DNA from: Phycisphaeraceae bacterium
GTDB lineage: Bacteria > Planctomycetota > Phycisphaerae > Phycisphaerales > UBA1924
Direction: 5' to 3'
Assembly (NCBI GenBank): GCA_009827215.1
Contig: WUAJ01000176.1
Location: 1-5,118, forward strand
DNA length: 5,118 bases
This document shows, one piece after another, positions 1-4,634 of the stretch. Positions within the stretch are counted from its first letter, which is position 1. Every line of letters begins with the position of its first letter. The translations under genes were made by a program, and so were the position numbers. Below the pieces are notes generated by a model, which worked only from the letters and a program-made list of their open reading frames with translations, ran no database searches and was not told the DNA's origin.

Positions 1-69
1 GATAGGGTCGAGTCTCGATGGCCCCTTCGCTTGGATCAGTTGAATAGATTCGCTTGCAAGATCAGTCAC
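1..69 (-). CDS. Partial unidentified CDS, N-terminus only, runs off left edge
   Basis: A minus-strand reading frame opens here and continues past the left edge without a stop. With the GTG start at 69 the visible product is 23 residues, beginning MTDLASESIQ and ending SRLDPI. An AGGGGA purine tract (75-80) lies six bases before the GTG, which is why I prefer it. An in-frame ATG at 84 would add five residues (MQGNE) but has no ribosome binding site. The nearest upstream in-frame stop is a TGA near 115-120. The gene lies downstream of the tRNA terminator in the same direction, so it probably has its own promoter. The visible part is hydrophilic with no signal peptide or membrane segment. I do not recognise the family. 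With so few codons it could also be a chance open frame. Confidence 0.4.
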   Translation of the reverse strand, partial: MTDLASESIQLIQAKGPSRLDPI

Positions 70-116
70 TTCATTCCCCTGCATGTGGAAAGCACATAGA
101 AAGCCGCAAGTGGTCC

Positions 117-122
117 ATCATA
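117..122 (-). promoter_or_regulatory. Candidate -10 element for the left-edge gene
   Basis: The minus strand reads TATGAT here, five of six matches to the sigma-70 -10 consensus. It lies about 30-50 bases before the candidate GTG/ATG starts and beyond the tRNA terminator, where a new promoter would be expected. No good -35 hexamer is seen at 16-18 bases, so the call is weak. Confidence 0.2.
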
Positions 123-149
123 CCTCGCCGAGTATCAGATGTGGGCAAT

Positions 150-172
150 AAAAAACAGCCCGATTGGGCTGT
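150..172 (-). terminator. Intrinsic terminator downstream of tRNA-Gly
   Basis: On the minus strand a perfect seven-base-pair stem (ACAGCCC / GGGCTGT, 166-172 with 155-161) encloses an AATC tetraloop and is followed directly by a T run (150-155). It starts five bases after the tRNA discriminator base, so it would end the tRNA transcript, and perhaps the whole coaB to tRNA unit if that is read through. Confidence 0.88.
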
Positions 173-176
173 CGAA

Positions 177-248
177 AGCGGGTGAACGGACTCGAACCGT
201 CAACATTCAGCTTGGAAGGCTGACGCTCTACCATTGAGCTACACCCGC
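177..248 (-). tRNA. tRNA-Gly (anticodon TCC)
   Basis: The minus strand folds into a complete cloverleaf: a perfect seven-pair acceptor stem (GCGGGTG / CACCCGC), a four-pair D stem (GCTC/GAGC), a five-pair anticodon stem (TCAGC/GCTGA) with loop CTTCCAA, a five-base variable loop, and a T arm (one G-T wobble) with loop TTCGAGT. The anticodon TCC is at 214-216 and reads GGA (and GGG by wobble), so the charged amino acid is glycine. The discriminator base is T (177), as is usual for bacterial glycine tRNAs. CCA is not encoded and must be added by nucleotidyltransferase. The gene lies 77 bases after the fusion-protein gene on the same strand and is followed by a strong terminator. Confidence 0.97.
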
Positions 249-259
249 AAGGTGACTGG

Positions 260-265
260 ATTCTA
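260..265 (-). promoter_or_regulatory. Candidate -10 element for tRNA-Gly
   Basis: The minus strand reads TAGAAT, five of six matches to TATAAT, and ends 11 bases before the tRNA 5' end, a suitable distance for a short leader. The -35 position shows no convincing hexamer. The alternative is that the tRNA is processed from the upstream mRNA, since no terminator is visible between the two. Confidence 0.25.
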
Positions 266-295
266 GACCCCAACCAATCGCTCGGCTAGACCCCA
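263..295. repeat. Pair of 10-base direct repeats upstream of tRNA-Gly
   Basis: CTAGACCCCA occurs exactly at 263-272 and again at 286-295, a 23-base period, in the 77-base gap between the fusion gene and the tRNA. One copy overlaps the candidate tRNA -10 element. It could be a protein binding site or a small duplication; nothing else identifies it. Confidence 0.6.
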
Positions 296-325
296 TATCG
301 GGTTCGAGCACAGTTTCGTCCACAT

Positions 326-1960
326 TCATTCGGTTCGGATGGCACGGATCGCCATAAACATCGGGATTTCTTCGCGAGCCGCGTTCTCCGCTTTGGCACG
401 AGGTCCAGGCTCACTCTCTCGTTGACTCGACCACTCCTCAATCGTGTCCACGAGCAATCCGTTCTTCCCCATCGAACTGATATAGCTTGACATGGGTCGA
501 TGGTGTGTATGCGTCTTGATCGCGGCAGCACCAGAGCTCACCTGTCCCGGATTCATGACGATCTCCTGCGTCCGCTCGCTCATGTACTGATCCACACGCC
601 GGAACTGGACTGGTTGCCTTGTTCGTTCATCAGTGATCCACCCCCACGCTGTAGCGCCTGGATTCCGAAACGCTGGGTGAAGAATCACAGCAACAAATCG
701 ACCGCCGACTTTTAATCTAGACGACACTCCTGCGAAGACTTCATCGAGCTGATCAATGTTCATCAACGCAAGCACACACACCGCTGCGTCATACTCCTGA
801 TCACCAAGCTCAGCCTCTCCGAGCGTACGCGCATCTCCAACAACATACGAGATCGATTCGGGTGATTGCCCTGTCGCTCGTTCAATCAACTCGGGAGATG
901 CATCAATCCCAACACCTGTAGCGTCGGGCTGTTGTGCGATCAGATGCCGAGCGACAAGCCCTTGTCCGCACGCGACATCAAGCAGTCGTTCGCTTGGTTG
1001 GAGGTTCACGAGCCGAGCGACACCCGGAAGGATCAGATCCTCGTGATGATCCGAACCACGCACCGAAAGCAGATTGTCATACCAACCAGCGACCTTGTCC
1101 CAGCCCTCCTGATCAGGGTTGGATGCGATCTCTTCCGCTTCAGCCGACATCCCGACCGCGGGTTCAGCTCCAATGACGCTCCAGAACGAGTGGGGAGCAG
1201 GTACACGCACACGAGCGATCTTCTCAGTCTCTGGATCCTCATAGCGAATTTCAAAGGCATGCATCGCCAATCGTTTGAGATCATCGCGTGTCGATCCAAA
1301 GTCCGTATCGCCGAGGATGGGGTGCCCCGATTGAGCAAGATGTTGACGGATCTGACCCTGCAAATCAGGGCGTGCACGCACCTGCAGCAATGAAAGACCA
1401 GCACCGGTTTCCAGCACTCGGAAGTGGGTCACCGGATTCGCGCCGCTGCTCTTTGAACCCTCAACAGCCCCATTGATGGATGACCCCGATTTGACGACTT
1501 CTTCGTCGTACTCGCCTTCAACAACACAAAGATAGTTCGTTTCAGGCCGTGTCATCTCGCGAGGAGAATCAACCTCTCCCCGTGTTTTGACGAGAAGCAC
1601 ACCTCCAGATGCAAGTGTGTCTATTTCATGAGCTGGACGCATTTTCAGTTTGCGGACAAACCCAAGTTCCCATGCCGACTCACGCAGTGTTTCGTGCGAC
1701 TCCCCTCGGATGGGGAGTCCTGCAGGTTTGTTCAGAACACAAACCCAATCATCTCGGAACACAATGTCCGCTTTTGGAGGCTTAGGTGCTTTGGGAGCAC
1801 TACGAAGATCTGGTCGACCAAAGGGACTGCCGCTTGGTCGTCCGCTTGGTCTACCCATTGGTCGCCCGCCGCGTGGGGGACCTCCGCGCCCCCCCCCGCG
1901 GTCATTGTTGAACGGGGGCCGACCACGATCAGATCCAGAACGAGATTCATATGGCGCCAT
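326..1960 (-). CDS. RluA-type pseudouridine synthase / class I SAM methyltransferase fusion
   Basis: A 544-residue protein in three parts. Residues 1-63 are Arg/Gly/Pro-rich and likely disordered. Residues 64-265 match the RluA family: a VLNKPAGLPI stretch (75-84), the catalytic-Asp motif as HEIDTLASG (111-119, D114), ETNYLCVVEG (140-149), QIR at 203-205 and GHPILGD (212-218), then RLAMHAFEI. Residues 285-544 form a methyltransferase: LLDVACGQG (motif I, 327-335), acidic GIDAS (351-355), VVGDAR (373-378), DAAVCVLALMN, and LKVGGRFVAVILHPAFR. The likely activity is RNA uridine isomerisation plus methylation of an unknown substrate. The family HRLD motif has Glu in place of Arg, and the usual TGRxHQIR reads PDLQGQIR, so synthase activity is uncertain. 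The ATG overlaps the coaB end by 14 bases, suggesting translational coupling. The domain calls are firm; the joint function is inference. Confidence 0.9.
   Translation of the reverse strand: MAPYESRSGSDRGRPPFNNDRGGGRGGPPRGGRPMGRPSGRPSGSPFGRPDLRSAPKAPKPPKADIVFRDDWVCVLNKPAGLPIRGESHETLRESAWELGFVRKLKMRPAHEIDTLASGGVLLVKTRGEVDSPREMTRPETNYLCVVEGEYDEEVVKSGSSINGAVEGSKSSGANPVTHFRVLETGAGLSLLQVRARPDLQGQIRQHLAQSGHPILGDTDFGSTRDDLKRLAMHAFEIRYEDPETEKIARVRVPAPHSFWSVIGAEPAVGMSAEAEEIASNPDQEGWDKVAGWYDNLLSVRGSDHHEDLILPGVARLVNLQPSERLLDVACGQGLVARHLIAQQPDATGVGIDASPELIERATGQSPESISYVVGDARTLGEAELGDQEYDAAVCVLALMNIDQLDEVFAGVSSRLKVGGRFVAVILHPAFRNPGATAWGWITDERTRQPVQFRRVDQYMSERTQEIVMNPGQVSSGAAAIKTHTHHRPMSSYISSMGKNGLLVDTIEEWSSQRESEPGPRAKAENAAREEIPMFMAIRAIRTE
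1802..1927 (-). other. Arg/Gly/Pro-rich low-complexity N-terminal segment of the fusion protein
   Basis: Residues 12-53 consist almost entirely of R, G, P, S and N, with RGG-like steps (RGGGRGG, PRGGRP) and GRPSG repeats; at DNA level GACCAAGCGG repeats with a 12-base period. It is strongly basic and should be unstructured. RG-rich tails commonly bind RNA, which fits the synthase domain that follows. Confidence 0.8.
1889..1897 (-). repeat. Nine-base G homopolymer in the coding strand
   Basis: The + strand has nine C in a row, read as GGG GGG GGG (Gly22-Gly24) in the fusion gene. Slippage by one base would put the ribosome in a frame that stops at 1851-1853 (TAG) or in the other that stops at 1732-1734. 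Such tracts act as phase-variation switches in some bacteria; here it may simply reflect Gly-rich coding. Confidence 0.75.
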
Positions 1961-2654
1961 TGGACGAAGTCTCCCGAGTCGTGTGCTGTCCGCGTCGTTC
2001 TTCGACCAGATCAGTCAGATTCTGGATAAGCCATTCGGCAAATCCATCTTTGGTAATGCATCCTTCAGTGGAGAGATCAGTATCGAAACCATGCTCAGGA
2101 TTCCCGATGAGACGAGCTTCGATCGTGTCGGAGTCCATCGTTTCCAGAGGGTTCGCGACAATGAAGTCAATGTCTTTCTTTGCGAGCTTCCTCAAAGCTG
2201 AGGCTTCTAACTCTTCAGCTGGTTCGAGGGCAAAGCCTACAAGCAACTGGTCTTCCCGAGCGATCTTTGAGCATCCGGCGAGCAGATCAGGGGTCGATTC
2301 GAGTTGGATACTCAAGTCCCCACCAGTTCGTCGTCGTTTCCCATCGCAGTCCACTTCGCACGGCTTGGGTCGATAGTCTGCGACAGCCGCAGCCATGATC
2401 AAGCAGTCACACCAGCTCAGATGTTCAGAGAGTGCATTTTCGAGATCCTGTGCAGATCCGAAGTGGATAACCTCAACCCCTGCATCAGTCGGGACTTGAG
2501 CGTTTGGTCCGAGCAGGAGGCGAACCTCCCATCCCTCAGCCGCGGCATAATCAGCAAGCGAGGAGCCCACCTTTCCGGAGGAACGATTGCCGATGAATCG
2601 AACCGCGTCAATCGGTTCGTATGTGGGTCCAGCGCTGATAAGCAGTCGTGCCAA
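1947..2654 (-). CDS. coaB: Phosphopantothenate-cysteine ligase (CoaB), stand-alone
   Basis: A 235-residue cytoplasmic enzyme that joins 4'-phosphopantothenate and cysteine using a nucleotide triphosphate, the second step from pantothenate to coenzyme A. Family motifs appear in order: SAGPTYEPIDAVRFIGNRSSGK (about 7-28, with Asn23 of the NxSSG motif), AAAVADYRP (88-96), a basic KRRR (106-109) at the place of the KxKK motif, VGFALE (139-144) and IVANPLE (165-171). The length fits the ligase half of the usual bifunctional CoaBC, and no decarboxylase (CoaC) domain is present or adjacent. The start is TTG, chosen because the domain begins at once and AAGGA lies seven bases upstream. The last 14 bases overlap the next gene. 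Residues after about 218 form a hydrophilic tail. Confidence 0.93.
   Translation of the reverse strand: MARLLISAGPTYEPIDAVRFIGNRSSGKVGSSLADYAAAEGWEVRLLLGPNAQVPTDAGVEVIHFGSAQDLENALSEHLSWCDCLIMAAAVADYRPKPCEVDCDGKRRRTGGDLSIQLESTPDLLAGCSKIAREDQLLVGFALEPAEELEASALRKLAKKDIDFIVANPLETMDSDTIEARLIGNPEHGFDTDLSTEGCITKDGFAEWLIQNLTDLVEERRGQHTTRETSSNGAI
1971..1975 (-). promoter_or_regulatory. Ribosome binding site of the fusion gene, inside coaB
   Basis: The minus strand reads GGGAG ten bases before the ATG at 1960, within the last coaB codons. It supports that start even though it overlaps the coaB end, and it fits reinitiation by ribosomes finishing coaB. Confidence 0.5.
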
Positions 2655-2661
2655 GGGAGGG

Positions 2662-2666
2662 TCCTT
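2662..2666 (-). promoter_or_regulatory. Ribosome binding site that fixes the coaB TTG start
   Basis: The minus strand reads AAGGA with seven bases before TTG at 2654. No in-frame ATG lies close by, and the CoaB fold starts at residue 3 (RLLISAGPT), so this site decides in favour of a TTG start. Confidence 0.7.
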
Positions 2667-2692
2667 CGGTTGTCAGTGACTCAGTTCATACA

Positions 2693-2710
2693 TTATGGAA
2701 CTGTTATGGA
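2693..2710. repeat. TTATGGA direct repeat with 11-base period
   Basis: TTATGGA occurs at 2693-2699 and at 2704-2710, one helical turn apart, over the candidate coaB -10 region. It could be a regulator site covering this promoter, or merely a duplicated -10-like element. Confidence 0.5.
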
Positions 2711-2731
2711 TACACATCGTAGAACCTTCAA
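2703..2731 (-). promoter_or_regulatory. Candidate coaB promoter
   Basis: The minus strand has TTGAAG (2726-2731) and CATAAC (2703-2708) separated by 17 bases, each matching four of six consensus positions, including the TTGA of the -35. Transcription would begin near 2696 and give a leader of about 40 bases. A second hexamer, CATAAT (2692-2697), lies one repeat unit downstream but has no good -35. Confidence 0.35.
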
Positions 2732-2754
2732 GGCGATCCGTCGTCGAAAAGTGG

Positions 2755-2794
2755 GGGATCGAGCCGGTCTCAAGCAGGATTGATCCCGTTTTTT
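2755..2794 (+). terminator. Terminator-like hairpin in the pilB leader region
   Basis: GGGATCGA (2755-2762) can pair with TTGATCCC (2780-2787), eight pairs with one G-T wobble, around a 17-base loop. One G and then six T (2789-2794) follow. This is the shape of an intrinsic terminator on the + strand, 85 bases before pilB. It could end a short upstream transcript, stop antisense reading out of coaB, or act as an attenuator. The long loop makes it weaker than the tRNA terminator. Confidence 0.45.
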
Positions 2795-2814
2795 ATAACA
2801 GCAACGCGGCATGC

Positions 2815-2831
2815 GACGCTATAGTGACGCT
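2815..2831. repeat. GACGCT direct repeat flanking a TATAGT hexamer
   Basis: GACGCT occurs at 2815-2820 and 2826-2831, again with an 11-base period. Overlapping its first copy is TATAGT (2820-2825), five of six matches to a -10 element, a possible pilB promoter about 55 bases before the start codon. No matching -35 is seen, so an activator or another sigma factor would be needed. Confidence 0.3.
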
Positions 2832-2861
2832 CGCATAAACCAGGTCAGGTATGACCGACCC

Positions 2862-2868
2862 AAAGGGA
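2862..2868 (+). promoter_or_regulatory. Ribosome binding site for the chosen pilB start
   Basis: AAAGGGA lies 11 bases before the ATG at 2880. The earlier in-frame ATG at 2811 has no purine-rich site ahead of it, so this element favours the shorter pilB protein. Confidence 0.6.
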
Positions 2869-2879
2869 TCCTTCTATCC

Positions 2880-4592
2880 ATGGCAAGAAGTCGAAAGAAA
2901 CTTGGTGAAATCCTCGTTGCTCAAGGTGTCATCGATGACAACCAAGTCAACGAAGGACTCAAGAAAGCCCAAGAAGACAGCACACGCATCGGCGAAGCAC
3001 TCGTCGAACTCGGACTCGTATCAGATCACCAAGTGCTCAAAGCACTCGCTGCTCAACACGGCATCAAGTATGTCGATCTCTCAAATGAGAAAATCGCCAA
3101 GTTGATCGATAAGGACGCGATTGACAAGAGCGTCATGAAGAAGCACCTTGTACTCGGGATGGGGAAGTCCGGTGGCAAGATGCGAGTTGCCATCCACGAT
3201 CCACTCGATCTAGAAGTCCTCGACAACCTCCGATTTGTACTCAACTGCGAGATCGAACCTCTCCTCGCAACCAAAGCGCAGCTCAGAGAAGTCATTGCAG
3301 GCGAAGAAGCATCCGAGAGTGCCGGGATGCCCAAAGAGTCGTTGGTCACCGACTCGATCGACCGCTCGATTGATCGCTCAGTCGACCGTTCTATGGATAA
3401 GTCGATCGATGTGTCTTCCGAAGATTCCCCTGTCGTCAAACTGGTGAATCGCGTGCTTGATGAAGCGGTCCGCATGCGGACCTCTGACATCCATGTTGAA
3501 CCGATGGGAGACCGAGTTCGTCTCCGCTATCGAGTTGACGGCGTGTGTTCAGAACGCGACAACCTCCCCAAGCGCATGCAGAACGCGGTCCTCTCAAGAC
3601 TGAAACTCATGGCTGGGATGAATATCTCCGAGAAACGCATCCCGCAGGACGGTCGCATCAAAATCCATGTCGATGAAGTGCCGATTGATTTCCGTGTCTC
3701 GGCATGTCCGGCATACCACGGCGAATCAGTCGTGCTCCGTATTCTCCGTCCCGATGCGGTCCGGATTGGTCTTGAGAACCTCGGATTCGAGCCTGAAAAC
3801 CTCGAAACATTCAACCGAGTTATCAAGCGACCCAACGGCATCTTCCTCGTGACTGGACCAACAGGTTCTGGTAAAACCACGACGCTCTACTCAGCGCTCG
3901 ATGTGCTCAACCGTCCAGACAAGAAAATCATCACGGCTGAAGACCCAGTCGAATACAACTTCGACGGGATTAACCAGTGTCAGATCCGCGAAGACATCGG
4001 ATTCACATTCCCGAGCGTGCTGCGTTCGATGCTCCGTCAAGCACCCAATGTCATCCTCGTTGGTGAAATTCGTGATCGTGAGGTCGGTGAAATCGCGATT
4101 CAGGCAGCACTCACCGGTCACCTCGTCTTCTCGACCCTCCACACGAACGATGCGCCGAGTGCGATGACGCGTTTGATCGACATGGGAATTAAGCCATTCC
4201 TAGTCGCGTCCTCAATCCAAGCGGTCATGGCTCAGCGACTCGTCCGTGTGCTCGCAAACACCAAGACCCTCGCTGAAGAAGCTGATCTTGATCCGAAGTA
4301 CCTGAATCTCATCGGACTCAAGATGGAAGACGCGATAGGTAAGGTGTACAAGCCTGTACCGACCAACGACATCCCAAGCGGTTTCAAGGGTCGAAAGGCG
4401 ATCTTCGAAATGATGCTCATGAACGCAGAGATCCGAGATCTTGCTTTCAAGAAGGCCCAAGCATCAGAGATCCGAGTAGCCGCGATCAAGTCAGGGATGA
4501 AAGAGCTCGTCGAAGACGGGCGTCTCAAAGTTCTTAAAGGAGTCACCACTCCGGAAGAGATCGCGCGCGTCAGCCAATCCGAAGGCCACTAA
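2880..4592 (+). CDS. pilB: Type IV pilus extension ATPase PilB (GspE/PulE family) with MshEN domain
   Basis: A 570-residue cytoplasmic hexameric ATPase that powers pilus assembly. Two copies of the MshEN motif (KLGEILVAQGVI at 7-18; RIGEALVELGLVS at 36-48) form an N-terminal domain that in related ATPases binds cyclic di-GMP. A linker of five S-[IVM]-D-[RKV] units follows (159-178). The ATPase part has SDIHVEP (202-208), Walker A GPTGSGKT (326-333), an Asp box around AEDPVEY (353-359), Walker B ILVGEIRD (392-399) and a His box around TGHLVFSTLHTND (412-424). The four-cysteine zinc motif usual after QRLVRVL (452-458) is absent: the segment up to FKGRKAIFE (502-510) has no cysteine. The ATG at 2880 starts the motif directly and has a ribosome binding site; an in-frame ATG at 2811 would add 23 residues. 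pilT follows 42 bases on. A GspE secretion ATPase is the alternative; the pilT neighbour favours PilB. Confidence 0.93.
   Translation: MARSRKKLGEILVAQGVIDDNQVNEGLKKAQEDSTRIGEALVELGLVSDHQVLKALAAQHGIKYVDLSNEKIAKLIDKDAIDKSVMKKHLVLGMGKSGGKMRVAIHDPLDLEVLDNLRFVLNCEIEPLLATKAQLREVIAGEEASESAGMPKESLVTDSIDRSIDRSVDRSMDKSIDVSSEDSPVVKLVNRVLDEAVRMRTSDIHVEPMGDRVRLRYRVDGVCSERDNLPKRMQNAVLSRLKLMAGMNISEKRIPQDGRIKIHVDEVPIDFRVSACPAYHGESVVLRILRPDAVRIGLENLGFEPENLETFNRVIKRPNGIFLVTGPTGSGKTTTLYSALDVLNRPDKKIITAEDPVEYNFDGINQCQIREDIGFTFPSVLRSMLRQAPNVILVGEIRDREVGEIAIQAALTGHLVFSTLHTNDAPSAMTRLIDMGIKPFLVASSIQAVMAQRLVRVLANTKTLAEEADLDPKYLNLIGLKMEDAIGKVYKPVPTNDIPSGFKGRKAIFEMMLMNAEIRDLAFKKAQASEIRVAAIKSGMKELVEDGRLKVLKGVTTPEEIARVSQSEGH
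3354..3413 (+). repeat. Five 12-base coding repeats in the PilB linker
   Basis: Five consecutive 12-base units encode SIDR, SIDR, SVDR, SMDK and SIDV (residues 159-178). The DNA units have diverged (TCGATCGACCGC, TCGATTGATCGC, TCAGTCGACCGT and so on) while the protein pattern is kept, which suggests selection on the peptide. The segment joins the MshEN domain to the ATPase core. Confidence 0.85.
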
Positions 4593-4620
4593 CCACAGTC
4601 ATTACCGATCCAGTATTTCA

Positions 4621-4626
4621 GAGGAG
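4621..4626 (+). promoter_or_regulatory. Strong ribosome binding site for pilT
   Basis: GAGGAG lies eight bases before the ATG at 4635. The 42-base gap after pilB holds no terminator, so pilT is probably translated from the pilB transcript. Confidence 0.8.
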
Positions 4627-4634
4627 ACTGATCA

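Noticed and set aside
866..1393. Long + strand open frame (175 codons) opposite the fusion gene
   Set aside because: It lies wholly antisense to clear RluA and methyltransferase coding sequence, has no recognisable domain and no ribosome binding site; it is a codon-bias shadow.
1650..2201. + strand open frame (183 codons) with a Gly/Pro/Arg-rich middle
   Set aside because: The low-complexity part is the complement of the Arg/Gly-rich head of the fusion protein, and it runs across the antisense of two real genes.
2695..2838. 47-codon + strand frame starting at ATG 2695 (MELLWIHIVE...) in the intergenic region
   Set aside because: No ribosome binding site, and it would read through the hairpin and promoter-like elements; not enough to call a gene.
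2843..2856. GGTCA-GGTA-TGACC hairpin in the pilB leader
   Set aside because: Five pairs with no T tract and no known motif; it may be an operator-like inverted repeat, but the evidence is too slight for a feature.
2811..2879. Longer pilB start at ATG 2811 (23 extra residues)
   Set aside because: There is no ribosome binding site, the extra residues match nothing in the family, and the MshEN motif begins right after the ATG at 2880.
3354..3413. CRISPR-like tandem array
   Set aside because: The repeats are contiguous 12-base coding units without spacers, in frame within pilB.
3053..3490. Minus-strand open frame with Ser/Ile/Glu/Arg repeats inside pilB
   Set aside because: The repeats are the reverse complement of the S-[IVM]-D-[RKV] coding repeat; the frame is antisense to a conserved gene.
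4596..4630. CAGTC / GACTG inverted repeat around the pilT ribosome binding site
   Set aside because: Only five base pairs with a 25-base loop, expected by chance; not a convincing regulatory hairpin.
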